DNA from: Lachancea kluyveri NRRL Y-12651 | Taxonomy: Eukaryota; Ascomycota; Saccharomycetes; Saccharomycetales; Saccharomycetaceae | NCBI GenBank assembly: GCA_000149225.2 | Contig: CM000689.1 | Span: 744,001-808,000, forward strand | Direction: 5' to 3' | DNA length: 64,000 nucleotides | Shown here: piece after piece, positions 10,040 through 18,999 of the stretch | Numbering within the stretch: position 1 is the stretch's first letter | How the letters are laid out: the number at the start of each line of letters is the position of its first letter | Notes under the pieces: model-generated | The model's input: the letters and a program-made list of their open reading frames with translations, nothing else | Databases searched by the model: none | Told to the model about the DNA's origin: nothing | Program-made: the position numbers and the translations under genes

Positions 10040-10582
10040 TTGGACTGTGCGATGCTGTGCTATGTTTTGCTTTGCTTTAATGGTGTGCGTTTGTCTGTAT
10101 GTAGCGTTGTACAAGGATAGCTCAAGGGATGGCTTTTCGGATTCTTTTTATTTTTTTTATTTTTTTCATTTTCATTTTCATTTTCATTTTCATTTTCGGT
10201 CCCTTCTCTCGGTTGTGTCGAGTTCTGTGCCCGCCGACATCATACGAATCCATGCTGGGCGCTTGTAATGTCCACGAAACTCATAGCCTTTTTCAATGTC
10301 CCTACCATACCTCCGTTCTGTGTATATATGTATGTATATGTACATAACATACTTGCAGCAGAGCAGGACTGACCTGCACGACTAGAGGCCCTCGATACAT
10401 ATTTGCGTATATAGTGATCCGGTGTGGCATGTGTTTTGCAAACTAGGAGGGGCGGGTGGAGGTGTGATCTCCCCAGCTCTTCCAGCTCCAGGTTCTGCAG
10501 ACAAAAGGGTTTGGGCCCAAGACACAACACACATCCCATACACAGTACAGCGGAAACCCAGTGGAAACCCGGCTTTGATAAA
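10040..10582. promoter_or_regulatory. Divergent promoter region, DSC2 / PEX8
   Basis: 543 bases. A TTTTCA-type hexamer array lies at about 10155-10197 and TA-rich candidate TATA sequences at 10321-10345. No gene is supported; the open frame continuing upstream of PEX8 begins with GTG. Confidence 0.5.
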
Positions 10583-12283
10583 ATGGAACCCAGTCAGACA
10601 GCCATCGACTACCTGATAACATCGCTAACAAAAAAGAGCTTTCCCGGTGATACTGCCGGACTCCTGCACAACCTGGTGTACTACACACCAAGAATACGAT
10701 CCCGCCGGCAACTGGTGGGGATTGTGGGTGCCATTCTCCACTCGCCTCTGTGGAATGTAGCGCCAGAGGCTTCCCTAGCAGTGTACGACATGGCCCAGGC
10801 GATTTTTGAGTGGAAGCTGCAGGTGTCCGAGCCTTTGATCCCGGTCGGTGAGTTCTACCATGTGTGGGCCCAGGCAGTTGAGGGATGTAGCTCGTGGTCG
10901 CTGGCACAGCTCGCAACCCTGGCCGGGATCCTCACCACGCGGGACAGGTTCGAGCAGCTGCAGGCTGTGGCATTCGTCGACGACAGTGGGGCCGTGTCCG
11001 GGCTTTATGCACGGTGGAGAAGAGAGCGGTTTGTTCCCATTTGGACGCAGATGGTGGCAAGGAACCTGGCAAACACAGTGGTGATCAACCACCTGTCCCT
11101 TCTGTACTCCACTGTGCATGCAGAAGGAGACTCGGGCATCCCGTGGGACGTTCTCGCCCACTCGCTGTTTGAGCTTGCAATGCAACACGTCAAAACGCCA
11201 GGCGAGGCCACGTTCGTTGCTCGCCACTTGAACAAGATTGCTGGCACTCTGCGGTCTGCGCTGCCGCACACGCCTGCTGCCACCGTCAGCAAGGTGCTCG
11301 GCCGCCTGTGCCAGGTCACGTTTGAGCTCTCCACCGCCGAGCTGAACAACGGTGCCTTGCACGGCTACTCTGCAAAACGCTACTCTGCAAAACGCTACTC
11401 CGACACTTTATTCACGGTAGTGCTGCTGCTCCAGGGCTGTCTCTCGCATTGCGCAGCAGCCACCCAGTGGTACCACCAGACCATGGTATCGCTCTTTTTT
11501 CTCAACTTTATTGCACAAGATTTTGGTACCGTGGGGTTCGAGGCCTACCAGTACGTTTACGAGCTGTCCCTGACCGGGGTGACAGTCTCCTTTTCCGGGC
11601 TATCCCACTGCTACGATGTGATGCGCGGCAACGTCTGGCCGGTGCGAGAAAACAAGGCCAACGACTCCAGGGCTCTTTTCATGTTGGCATTCATGGAACG
11701 GGCACTGCCACTAGTCCCGCTCCCTTGCGATTTCGTCAACTCTGCAGTCACACCCACTGTGACAGAGTACATACACTCTCCTTGCAGGGCGCTGATGGAA
11801 ACAGCGCACACGGTGCAGCTGTCCCTGTTTGCAAACACGATCTCGGACTCCCGCCTGACGCAGTGGAAGCTGCATAACCTGCAGCCGTACATCGAACTCT
11901 CTATGGGGCAGTTTTTGGGTGGCAAGCTGTCGTCAAAGCAGTTGCTGCTGGTGTTCCAAACGGTCGCGCACCAGTTCCCGTACCTGAGCGCAGCGCACAA
12001 TGACCTGTCCCGGGAGCTTTTGCACTACACCTACTTGCAGATCCTGAACTGCAGTTCACAAGACAAGAAGCCCACGCTCGTGGAGTGTCTGATGCACCAG
12101 CTCTGGTTTGTCAACGCGCGTCACCTGGTGGACTGGCTGGACACCTGCCTGGACTTGATCGGCACCTGTCCCGACAAAGAGCCGCTGCTGGACGAGCTAT
12201 GGGACATTGTCGCCAATGCAAAGTCGGATACTGCCAGGCACTGGTGGTACTCAAGGGTGTTGCCGGTGCAGAGCAAGCTGTAG
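10583..12283 (+). CDS. PEX8: Peroxisomal import protein Pex8 with C-terminal PTS1
   Basis: 566 residues from ATG 10583 (MEPSQTAIDYLITSLTKK). The open frame runs further upstream but only to GTG. The protein ends in QSKL, a canonical type 1 peroxisomal targeting signal, as Pex8 does. It resembles S. cerevisiae Pex8 (589 residues) along its length and is followed by MRPL25, PRP38 and SMD1 in the YGR077C-YGR074W order. Pex8 is an intraperoxisomal peripheral membrane protein that links the docking and RING complexes and helps release cargo from Pex5. A 15-base direct duplication at 11366-11395 doubles the residues YSAKR. Confidence 0.9.
   Translation: MEPSQTAIDYLITSLTKKSFPGDTAGLLHNLVYYTPRIRSRRQLVGIVGAILHSPLWNVAPEASLAVYDMAQAIFEWKLQVSEPLIPVGEFYHVWAQAVEGCSSWSLAQLATLAGILTTRDRFEQLQAVAFVDDSGAVSGLYARWRRERFVPIWTQMVARNLANTVVINHLSLLYSTVHAEGDSGIPWDVLAHSLFELAMQHVKTPGEATFVARHLNKIAGTLRSALPHTPAATVSKVLGRLCQVTFELSTAELNNGALHGYSAKRYSAKRYSDTLFTVVLLLQGCLSHCAAATQWYHQTMVSLFFLNFIAQDFGTVGFEAYQYVYELSLTGVTVSFSGLSHCYDVMRGNVWPVRENKANDSRALFMLAFMERALPLVPLPCDFVNSAVTPTVTEYIHSPCRALMETAHTVQLSLFANTISDSRLTQWKLHNLQPYIELSMGQFLGGKLSSKQLLLVFQTVAHQFPYLSAAHNDLSRELLHYTYLQILNCSSQDKKPTLVECLMHQLWFVNARHLVDWLDTCLDLIGTCPDKEPLLDELWDIVANAKSDTARHWWYSRVLPVQSKL
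11366..11395 (+). repeat. 15-bp tandem duplication inside PEX8
   Basis: The unit TACTCTGCAAAACGC occurs twice without mismatch and is followed by a third partial copy (TACTC). It is in frame, adding five residues. Confidence 0.9.
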
Positions 12284-12463
12284 TCGTTGTCTTGGGCATC
12301 TGAATATGGCCGTGTGTTACCCGGGTGTGTTTATGTAAGTATTTCAAATCGCGTGTAACGAGCATACAGGATGGAGGAAATGCTTTTTCTTTCCCCCTTT
12401 CTTTTCTCCCCGCCAGTGGGAGACTGAAAACTGAAAAATTAAATAGATGAAAAAAAAAAAAAA

Positions 12464-12495
<32 letters not shown>

Positions 12496-12651
12496 GAAAA
12501 AAAAAATGCTCACTTGCAACTTGCACAACACACAACAGTGCGAAGAAACACTCCATTCTAATCGAGCTTTTTTACCACCACAGTAGCGTTGTAACTCAAC
12601 TTAAAAGACCAATCCTCCTTCTCCTTCTCCCCTCCGCACCAGATATCCACC
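12284..12651. promoter_or_regulatory. PEX8 3' region and MRPL25 promoter
   Basis: 368 bases with a GAAAAAT repeat tract (about 12467-12507) preceded by an A run at 12450-12466. Nothing else is recognisable. Confidence 0.45.
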
Positions 12652-13125
12652 ATGTCTTCGCAATCCATGAAACAATACTTCGATCTGCTACCAAGAACAC
12701 TCAAAACTTTTTTCAAAAAGTACCCTCCAAACGTCGCCTACAGTGGCAAGCCCACATCCACCACCTCTCCCCTGGCAAATCCTTTTCTTCCCAACAAGCA
12801 CCCGGTCACAAACAACCACCACAACCCCAAGTACTCCCTCAGACGTATGAGCGACCTGTACAAACTCGCCCACCAGTACGGTGTGCACAAGTTTTTGCCA
12901 GCAACAAACAAGCTATTCTTCGAGGAAAAATATAAGCAGAAGAAGCTGATGAAGGGTGTGTTGTTGCCAAAGGGCCACAAACATGAGCTGGCCCACGACG
13001 AAAAGCTGCGCAAGATGGAGGAAGCCATCAAGAACGCCGACAAGTACATCGTCGAGGTCAGAGGCAGCAAGTATGCAAGAAAACTGGAGAAGAAGAAACG
13101 GGGAAACGTCAACACCTGGTTCTAA
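12652..13125 (+). CDS. MRPL25: Mitochondrial large ribosomal subunit protein mL59
   Basis: 157 residues, identical in length to what I recall for S. cerevisiae MrpL25 (YGR076C). It is rich in Lys and His and contains the family stretches [20 protein letters not shown] and a basic C-terminus ending GNVNTWF. It is a fungal-type subunit of the mitochondrial 54S ribosome. There is no obvious long cleavable presequence. It sits between PEX8 and PRP38, as in S. cerevisiae. Confidence 0.93.
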   Translation: MSSQSMKQYFDLLPRTLKTFFKKYPPNVAYSGKPTSTTSPLANPFLPNKHPVTNNHHNPKYSLRRMSDLYKLAHQYGVHKFLPATNKLFFEEKYKQKKLMKGVLLPKGHKHELAHDEKLRKMEEAIKNADKYIVEVRGSKYARKLEKKKRGNVNTWF

Positions 13126-13466
13126 GCGAGCAGCCCACCCCATATACCTGTGTGAATATTAAATAGAATCCTTCCTGTACATACCAACAACGTGAGGGCT
13201 GTTGTTTCTGTAGCCTACGGCTTTTCTCCCCGTGCAATCACTGTGCACGTCGCCACGTCTGACCTCACCTGCGTGAACGAGTTGAGCTTGGGGCTGGTCT
13301 TCAACAACCCGTGGGCCGTACAAAACGCTTGCTCGAAAAGCGTGCGTGGGCATCGTCAAACTCGCAGTCTCTCCTCCGTGGCTTCCTCGAAAGACCAAAC
13401 TCTACATATCATTGCTGCTGTGCAGTCCATGTAAGCGCGGCAGGTATCTACAGCTGGACGCACGCG
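13126..13466. promoter_or_regulatory. MRPL25 3' region and PRP38 promoter
   Basis: 341 bases without repeats or a recognisable gene. The PRP38 frame is open upstream of its ATG back to 13311, but that extension has no similarity to the family. Confidence 0.4.
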
Positions 13467-14219
13467 ATGTCACGGGAGTTTCAAGTCGAGGCCAATCTTT
13501 CAAACAAGCAGCTGAACCACCAGTCCACCTCGCTGGTGATACCCCAGCTAACGCGCGTGAGAGTCCACAACTCGATGTACTACAAGGTCAACCTGGACGC
13601 CGTGGGTTTGAGGGGCGTAAACATGTGCCAGCTGGCAAAGGTCATAGTGCGGGACCTGGGCAGTCTGGCGCACGGCGGCACATGCACGGCCGGCGTGTGC
13701 GGAGGCGTGGAGTTCAAGTGCCTGCTGACCAAGCTGGTGCACATCAGGCCTACCTGGCGCCAGGTCGTGGCCATGCTGGGATTGGGGAAGCCGCAGCACG
13801 CCGGCTTCAACAACAAGTACATTGTGGTGCTGGTTCTTGTGTACCTGAGAGCGCAGTATTACTACTTGCCCGCAGAAGGAGGGACCATGGCTGGTGGCGT
13901 GGAGCAGCTGGCCAAGCTGAACAGGGTAAGTTCCAGGGCGCTGCGCCAGCTGTTTGGGCACTTTATCAACGACTACCGGAAGGTGAAGTCTTTTTCGCTG
14001 GCCGCGGACTGCTGGTCCAGCTCTGTGGAGAAAAGAGTGGAGCTGTTGCATGTAGATGAGGTTGTCGATTGGCTATGCACAAAAAATGAGATATGGGGGA
14101 TCCCATTGGGCATATGCCAATGGTGCGACATATTTGACGAAGATAGCGGCGAGGACGGCGAAGACAGCGACGGCGAAGACAGCGGCAGCGACAGCGATAG
14201 CACTGGAAGCCACCGCTAA
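13467..14219 (+). CDS. PRP38: U4/U6.U5 tri-snRNP splicing factor Prp38
   Basis: 250 residues from ATG 13467 (MSREFQVEANLSNKQLNHQS), against 242 in S. cerevisiae. The Prp38 domain fills residues 10-215, with GGVEFKCLLTKLVHIRPTW-like sequence and the HVDEVVDWLCT segment. The tail is an acidic Asp/Gly/Ser run (DSGEDGEDSDGEDSG). Prp38 is needed to activate the spliceosome by releasing U4. A longer open frame begins upstream; the chosen ATG gives the family start. Confidence 0.95.
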   Translation: MSREFQVEANLSNKQLNHQSTSLVIPQLTRVRVHNSMYYKVNLDAVGLRGVNMCQLAKVIVRDLGSLAHGGTCTAGVCGGVEFKCLLTKLVHIRPTWRQVVAMLGLGKPQHAGFNNKYIVVLVLVYLRAQYYYLPAEGGTMAGGVEQLAKLNRVSSRALRQLFGHFINDYRKVKSFSLAADCWSSSVEKRVELLHVDEVVDWLCTKNEIWGIPLGICQWCDIFDEDSGEDGEDSDGEDSGSDSDSTGSHR

Positions 14220-14535
14220 AAGCGGGCGTCCTTCTCCTCACTTTTCCCGCCTTGCACACTCTCTGGCTTTTTGACGCTGAGAAACCGAGCCTTTCCGAAG
14301 ATTGCGCTACATAGCTGTCCATAGTTTCCAGCAGTCTTTCCTCGACAACATTCCCATGGCCGTGGCGCACGCCCTACCGTCCATGTCTGCAAACGGTACA
14401 TAATTATAGTATACAGACCATTAAGGGCTATTTGTAAACCCTGTAATCCCAAAAAAAAAAAAAAAAAAAAATAGCGTTCAAATTGACAATGCTCGACTTC
14501 TACATAAAAAAAATACTAGCAGCACAAGAAGAAGT
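14220..14535. other. Convergent 3' region, PRP38 / SMD1
   Basis: 316 bases between two stop codons, holding an A run at 14451-14470. Nothing else is recognisable. Confidence 0.4.
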
Positions 14536-14961
14536 TCACAAAGCTCTTCTGACCCTCTTGGCAGAGCCGCCGTTGTAGTCCATTTTTCTCTTTTTACTGG
14601 AATCATTGCTTAACTTGCCGCTTCTCCTCAGGCGGTTGATCTGTCTTTCGTCAACCAGAAGAGAGTCCAGGTTCAATGAGTCTGGCAAGATAATCTGTCT
14701 TATGGTGTTGCCACGGATGTTTATATACTGGAGTGAGGTGGTGTTCTTTTCATCTCCAGTTCTCTTGGTGCCACCAGTCAGGTATAGACCTGCAATGGCG
14801 CTTTCTCCGGCCTTGTTGGGCAGTGACAGCTTGACGTCGGTTAGAGTTGCATTCATCTGCGGCGACACGGACTGCAGAGTGCCCCAAACCGTAGTGCCGT
14901 TTTTCAGCTCCACAGTAACCTGTTCGTTGCGCAGCTTCATCAGGAAATGTACCAGCTTCAT
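14536..14961 (-). CDS. SMD1: Core Sm protein D1
   Basis: 141 residues from ATG 14961 (MKLVHFLMKLRNEQVTVELK), nearly identical to S. cerevisiae Smd1 (146) through Sm motif 1 (NGTTVWGTLQSVSPQMNATL). Sm motif 2 lies around YINIRGNTIRQIILPDSLNL, and the tail is basic (KKRKMDYNGGSAKRVRRAL). It forms the heteroheptameric Sm ring on spliceosomal snRNAs and carries a basic nuclear signal. The open frame extends past this ATG, but the canonical family start is used. Confidence 0.96.
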   Translation of the reverse strand: MKLVHFLMKLRNEQVTVELKNGTTVWGTLQSVSPQMNATLTDVKLSLPNKAGESAIAGLYLTGGTKRTGDEKNTTSLQYINIRGNTIRQIILPDSLNLDSLLVDERQINRLRRSGKLSNDSSKKRKMDYNGGSAKRVRRAL

Positions 14962-16569
14962 TTCAGTTATGTGTTTGTGTGTATTGCTTTTTCTACAGCT
15001 GTGCGGTACGCTTGTTTCTCGACAGTGTACGCGTTGGAAAGGTCTATTCCATATAGGTGGGCGGTTTTTTTTTTTTTTTTTTTTTTTTTTTCGCCGTCTT
15101 GTTAGTATGCCGTGCGGAACGATGGTTCTCGACACTTTTCACACAAGGAAGCCGTGCATGCATCAACCCCGGCTGTGAGAAAAGGAGGCCAACACTTTAC
15201 AGCGAGCCAAACATTTAGTGAGGAATCTGTAACAGTTGCAATGCCAACCATTCGTATGCCACAGCCTTTCAAATGCCCCCAATAGCGACAAATCCACGTC
15301 TTGTAAACTACTCTGCCCCCCCGGCAGAACAAAGAGCTGCCCGGTTCACGGTGCAAAAGCACCTTTGCATCGCGCCGAACAGAGGCAGCCAATACCTGCT
15401 GTGCCCTACATACCTTTTGCCACATCGGCTAATTCTCTGCTTCTTGTGTCCAAAACACAACATTATGTTTTAACAAAGCAATGGCATAATCTACCACCCC
15501 TCCTGTTGGCAAGAAGAGGAGATCAAGAACGAGTCAGCCGTCGTGCGCAAGGTTTGGTGGGCTCCTGCGATGTTTTTCTTTTGATGCCAATATTTGCATA
15601 AGTGCCTATTTTAATCTGTTTTCGGGTTTGCACTGCTGTTTGCACCCTCAGAAGGGGACATTTTCATTTTGGTCCGACAGAATTGGTAAAATTGGATGCA
15701 TACTTGGTTCAGGGCCAGGCTGCATCCGCACTGTGTGACCGGGCATGGTCTTTCTATTTTTGAATCCAGGCCTTTTATGCTCTCTAATTTTTCTTTTTCT
15801 CTCTTTTTTCGTCTCTCCTTCTGCCATCCTCAGGAGCATGCCGGTTGCATTGTGGGTTTGGATTTTTCAAAAAAAGAGGTGGTTTACTAATGTTGAAGGC
15901 CGATGTCAAAAGTTTCTCTCTTGGTTCCTCGGTTCCAACACGACCTGCAACCAACATCCCGCCGTAACTCACAGGTCGGCACGATCTTGCTTGTGGGTTT
16001 CGGGGTCCACACACCATCCCCTGCTCTTTCACTGTTTTCATCCACACCGCCCAGCTGCCGGGTGGAAAGTCGTACATGGGCGACCCCTCCCCCTATAGAT
16101 CTACTAGCTCCCCCTCCCCGTGACCTGTAAGCACGCTTTGGTAGCCCTTTTTCTCGGACTATTCGCCGCTTCGCGTCCTACATATGCCGGCTGGCCGTTT
16201 CCCACAAACAATCAGGTCCGCATGCACAGACTTTGCGCATGCTGATGTTATAAAAGCACCTGCGTCAAATCATATTACACGATTAATGATGCGTCATGTC
16301 AACGTCTGGTGTGCTACAATGTCTCCGCTGAAATGGACATTTCAAGGTTACACGACCCAAAAGGGTAGCAATATGTGCACAAAAGATTATTGTTTTCCTG
16401 GATACTATTTGATGAGACTCGAAGACGAGGTTATTGCAACAAGTACACATGCATTCTTTTGCTTTTTTGTTTTTGGCTCTAGTCCCTTGGTCTTTTGGTC
16501 ACTTGGTCCCTTGTCTTGTACCAGTGTCTTGTGTTGTTCTCTTTCGGGTACGATTCGAGCTAATTCCAA

Positions 16570-16822
16570 CAGAATATGTGGCTTACTGCCTGGGGAGTTT
16601 TGGTTTACTCTGGGTTCGAGACAATACGGATTCCAGGCTTCACGTCGCTTTTGCAGAGAAAGATCTACTGAATCTCCCGTGCGTGTATTTTTGGCTACAA
16701 AAGTTCAAGCATGAACTGTTATTTTTGGACTAGAGAACTCCCGTGTTTTGATAGTTGAAATGAGAAAGAAACGTATATAAACTAGAGGACTTGCAACATT
16801 TTTAGATCTGGTTTCGATTTTA
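16570..16822 (+). repeat. 253-bp near-identical core-promoter block, copy A
   Basis: By eye this matches 20765-21017 base for base except for three substitutions, with no gap. It includes the TATA box TATATAA at 16774-16780, about 110 bases before the ATG. Similarity drops sharply on both sides. Confidence 0.9.
16774..16780 (+). promoter_or_regulatory. TATA box of GPI gene 1
   Basis: TATATAA, 110 bases before the ATG, inside the conserved block. The same element lies at 20969-20975 for the second copy, 112 bases before its ATG. The position fits the usual yeast distance. Confidence 0.7.
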
Positions 16823-16890
16823 CTCATGCTTTTTCTTTCCATCTTTTTTTCATTCATCATCCAGTTGTACACTTGTAGGGATACTTAGCA

Positions 16891-18999
16891 ATGATTCTAC
16901 GGAAGACGATTCTAGCTGTCCTCTTGGCCTCGACTGTGCTGGACTCAGTATTGGCCAACGATTCCAGAAAAGATGACGATTCTGTTTCGAACCCTGAAAA
17001 CAATGCGCTTGGATACCGCCCTCATCCAACAACAACCCGTACTAAACCAGGGCATAACCCTAGTCCAAGTTCCAACCCTGGTCCAAGTTCCAACCCTGGT
17101 CCTAAACCTCCAGGTCCAAGTTCCAACCCTGGTCCAAGTTCCAACCCTGGTCCTAAACCTCCAGGTCCAAGTTCCAACCCTGGTCCAAGTTCCAACCCTG
17201 GTCCTAAACCTCCAGGTCCAAGTTCCAACCCAGGTCCTAAACCTCCAGGTCCAAGTTCCAACCCTGGTCCTAAACCTCCAGGTCCAAGCTCTAACCCAGG
17301 TCCAAGCTCTAACCCTGGTCCTAAACCTCCTGGTCCAAGCTCTAACCCAGGTCCAAGTTCCAACCCAGGTCCTAAACCTCCAGGTCCAAGTTCCAACCCT
17401 GGTCCAAGTTCCAACCCTGGTCCTAAACCTCCAGGTCCAAGTTCCAACCCTGGTCCAAGTTCCAACCCTGGTCCTAAACCTCCAGGTCCAAGTTCCAACC
17501 CAGGTCCTAAACCTCCAGGTCCAAGCTCTAACCCAGGTCCAAGTTCCAACCCTGGTCCTAAACCTCCAGGTCCAAGCTCTAACCCAGGTCCAAGTTCCAA
17601 CCCTGGTCCAAGTTCCAACCCTGGTCCTAAACCTCCAGGTCCAAGTTCCAACCCAGGTCCTAAACCTCCAGGTCCAAGCTCTAACCCAGGTCCAAGTTCC
17701 AACCCTGGTCCAAGTTCCAACCCTGGTCCTAAACCTCCAGGTCCAAGTTCCAACCCAGGTCCTAAACCTCCAGGTCCAAGCTCTAACCCAGGTCCAAGTT
17801 CCAACCCTGGTCCAAGTTCCAACCCAGGTCCTAAACCTCCAGGTCCAAGCTCTAACCCAGGTCCAAGCTCTAACCCTGGTCCTAAACCTCCTGGTCCAAG
17901 CACTAACCCTGGTCCAAGTTCCAACCCAGGTCCTAAACCTCCAGGTCCAAGTTCCAACCCAGGTCCTAAACCTCCAGGTCCAAGCTCTAACCCAGGTCCA
18001 AGTTCCAACCCTGGTCCAAGTTCCAACCCTGGTCCTAAACCTCCTGGTCCAAGCACTAACCCTGGTCCAAGTTCCAACCCAGGTCCTAAACCTCCTGGCC
18101 CTAGCTCGAAGCCACCTGGTCCTAAACCTCCAAAGGACAACGGTACGTGGCCCGAACCACCTGGTCCTAAACCTCCTACACCTTCTCACTCGAAGCCACC
18201 TTACTCGAAGCCACCTCACTCCAAGTCACACTATAAGACAATTCCCTACACTACTTCGACGGTTACTACCACAATCTCTGGCAGTACAACGATTTACGTT
18301 ACCACTTGCCCAGTAACTGATGACTACACTAAACCTGAACCAACTGGCGACAAGACTAAACCTGAACCAACTGGCGACAAGACTAAACCTGAGCCAACTG
18401 GCGACAAGACTAAACCTGAACCAACTGGCGACAAGACTGAACCTGAACCAACTGGCGACAAGACTGAACCAACTGGCGACAAGACTAAACCTGAACCAAC
18501 TGGCGACAAGACTGGACCTGAACCAACTGGCGACAAGACTGGACCTGAACCAACTGGCGACAAGACTGGACCTGAACCAACTGGCGACAAGACTGAACCA
18601 ACTGGCGACAAGACTAAACCTGAACCAACTGGCGACAAGACTGAACCAACTGGCGACAAGACTGAACCAACTGGCGACAAGACTAAACCTGAACCAACTG
18701 GCGACAAGACTAAACCTGAACCAACTGGCGACAAGACTGAACCTGAACCAACTGGCGACAAGACTGAACCTGAACCAACTACCTTAACAACCTCCTCTAA
18801 GTCTAAACCAACTGATGAGCCAACTACCTTAACAACCTCCCCCAAGCCATCCAAATCGGGTGAGGAGAACGAAACTTCCGGATCTTTGATGCCAGATAGC
18901 TCAACCACTGTGGGCATCTCTAGTTTCGAAGGCAATGCAGCTGCATTGAAAGGTGGCTTCCTAGTTGGAGTGATCTTCCCAGCAGTATTGTTGATTTAA
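16891..18999 (+). CDS. GPI-anchored Pro/Gly/Ser/Asn-repeat cell-wall protein 1
   Basis: 702 residues. A signal peptide (MILRKTILAVLLASTVLDSVLA) precedes a short spacer. A long array of SSNPGP and KPPGP units follows (residues about 58-410), then Ser/Lys/Pro-rich sequence, a Thr-rich stretch near residues 450-475 with the motif TTIYVTTCPVT seen in fungal cell-wall proteins, and a second array of TGDKTKPEP units (about 480-630). The C-terminus is a GPI signal: small residues ([10 protein letters not shown]) as the likely attachment site, then a hydrophobic tail ending AVLLI with no charge after it. Likely a structural or adhesive wall protein bound to glucan. Not assignable to a named S. cerevisiae gene. 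All reading frames are open across the arrays because the repeats are multiples of three without stops; those frames are not genes. Confidence 0.85.
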   Translation: MILRKTILAVLLASTVLDSVLANDSRKDDDSVSNPENNALGYRPHPTTTRTKPGHNPSPSSNPGPSSNPGPKPPGPSSNPGPSSNPGPKPPGPSSNPGPSSNPGPKPPGPSSNPGPKPPGPSSNPGPKPPGPSSNPGPSSNPGPKPPGPSSNPGPSSNPGPKPPGPSSNPGPSSNPGPKPPGPSSNPGPSSNPGPKPPGPSSNPGPKPPGPSSNPGPSSNPGPKPPGPSSNPGPSSNPGPSSNPGPKPPGPSSNPGPKPPGPSSNPGPSSNPGPSSNPGPKPPGPSSNPGPKPPGPSSNPGPSSNPGPSSNPGPKPPGPSSNPGPSSNPGPKPPGPSTNPGPSSNPGPKPPGPSSNPGPKPPGPSSNPGPSSNPGPSSNPGPKPPGPSTNPGPSSNPGPKPPGPSSKPPGPKPPKDNGTWPEPPGPKPPTPSHSKPPYSKPPHSKSHYKTIPYTTSTVTTTISGSTTIYVTTCPVTDDYTKPEPTGDKTKPEPTGDKTKPEPTGDKTKPEPTGDKTEPEPTGDKTEPTGDKTKPEPTGDKTGPEPTGDKTGPEPTGDKTGPEPTGDKTEPTGDKTKPEPTGDKTEPTGDKTEPTGDKTKPEPTGDKTKPEPTGDKTEPEPTGDKTEPEPTTLTTSSKSKPTDEPTTLTTSPKPSKSGEENETSGSLMPDSSTTVGISSFEGNAAALKGGFLVGVIFPAVLLI
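17062..18128 (+). repeat. Minisatellite coding SSNPGP / KPPGP units
   Basis: Built from an 18-base unit (GGTCCAAGTTCCAACCCT and variants) and a 15-base unit (GGTCCTAAACCTCCA) in mixed order. Neighbouring copies are often identical, which indicates recent expansion and length instability. Confidence 0.95.
18331..18780 (+). repeat. Minisatellite coding TGDKTKPEP units
   Basis: A 27-base unit (and an 18-base shortened form lacking the KPEP or EPEP codons) repeated tandemly. Variants swap Lys, Glu or Gly before the Pro-Glu-Pro. Confidence 0.95.

Larger units (their letters stand above)
15110..16890 (+). promoter_or_regulatory. Long upstream region of GPI gene 1
   Basis: Nearly 1.9 kb separates the SMD1 start from this gene, unusually long for this compact window. 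Most of it aligns with the upstream region of GPI gene 2, so it was duplicated with the gene. It holds pyrimidine-rich tracts and no supported ORF. A perfect TACTAAC (minus strand, 15101-15107) lies at its edge. Confidence 0.55.

Noticed and set aside
10424-10582. Upstream extension of PEX8
   Set aside because: It starts with GTG and has no family resemblance. The same applies to GTG or TTG extensions of DSC2, FAD1, NUF2, RIB2, NBA1, MET22 and SLM3.
16612-16626. GGGTTCGAGAC in the promoter block resembling a tRNA B box
   Set aside because: No matching A box or cloverleaf arms can be drawn around it in either copy.
16434-16733. Small frame ending in the conserved promoter block (also 20707-20928), sharing a C-terminal peptide
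   Set aside because: The shared peptide follows from near-identical DNA over the block. The upstream parts of the two frames are unrelated, and the frame ends before the TATA box.
16945-18316. Long open frames on both strands overlapping GPI gene 1 (including 424 and 372 codons on the minus strand)
   Set aside because: The repeat units are multiples of three without stops in several frames, so all frames stay open. None has its own start context, signal peptide or family resemblance.
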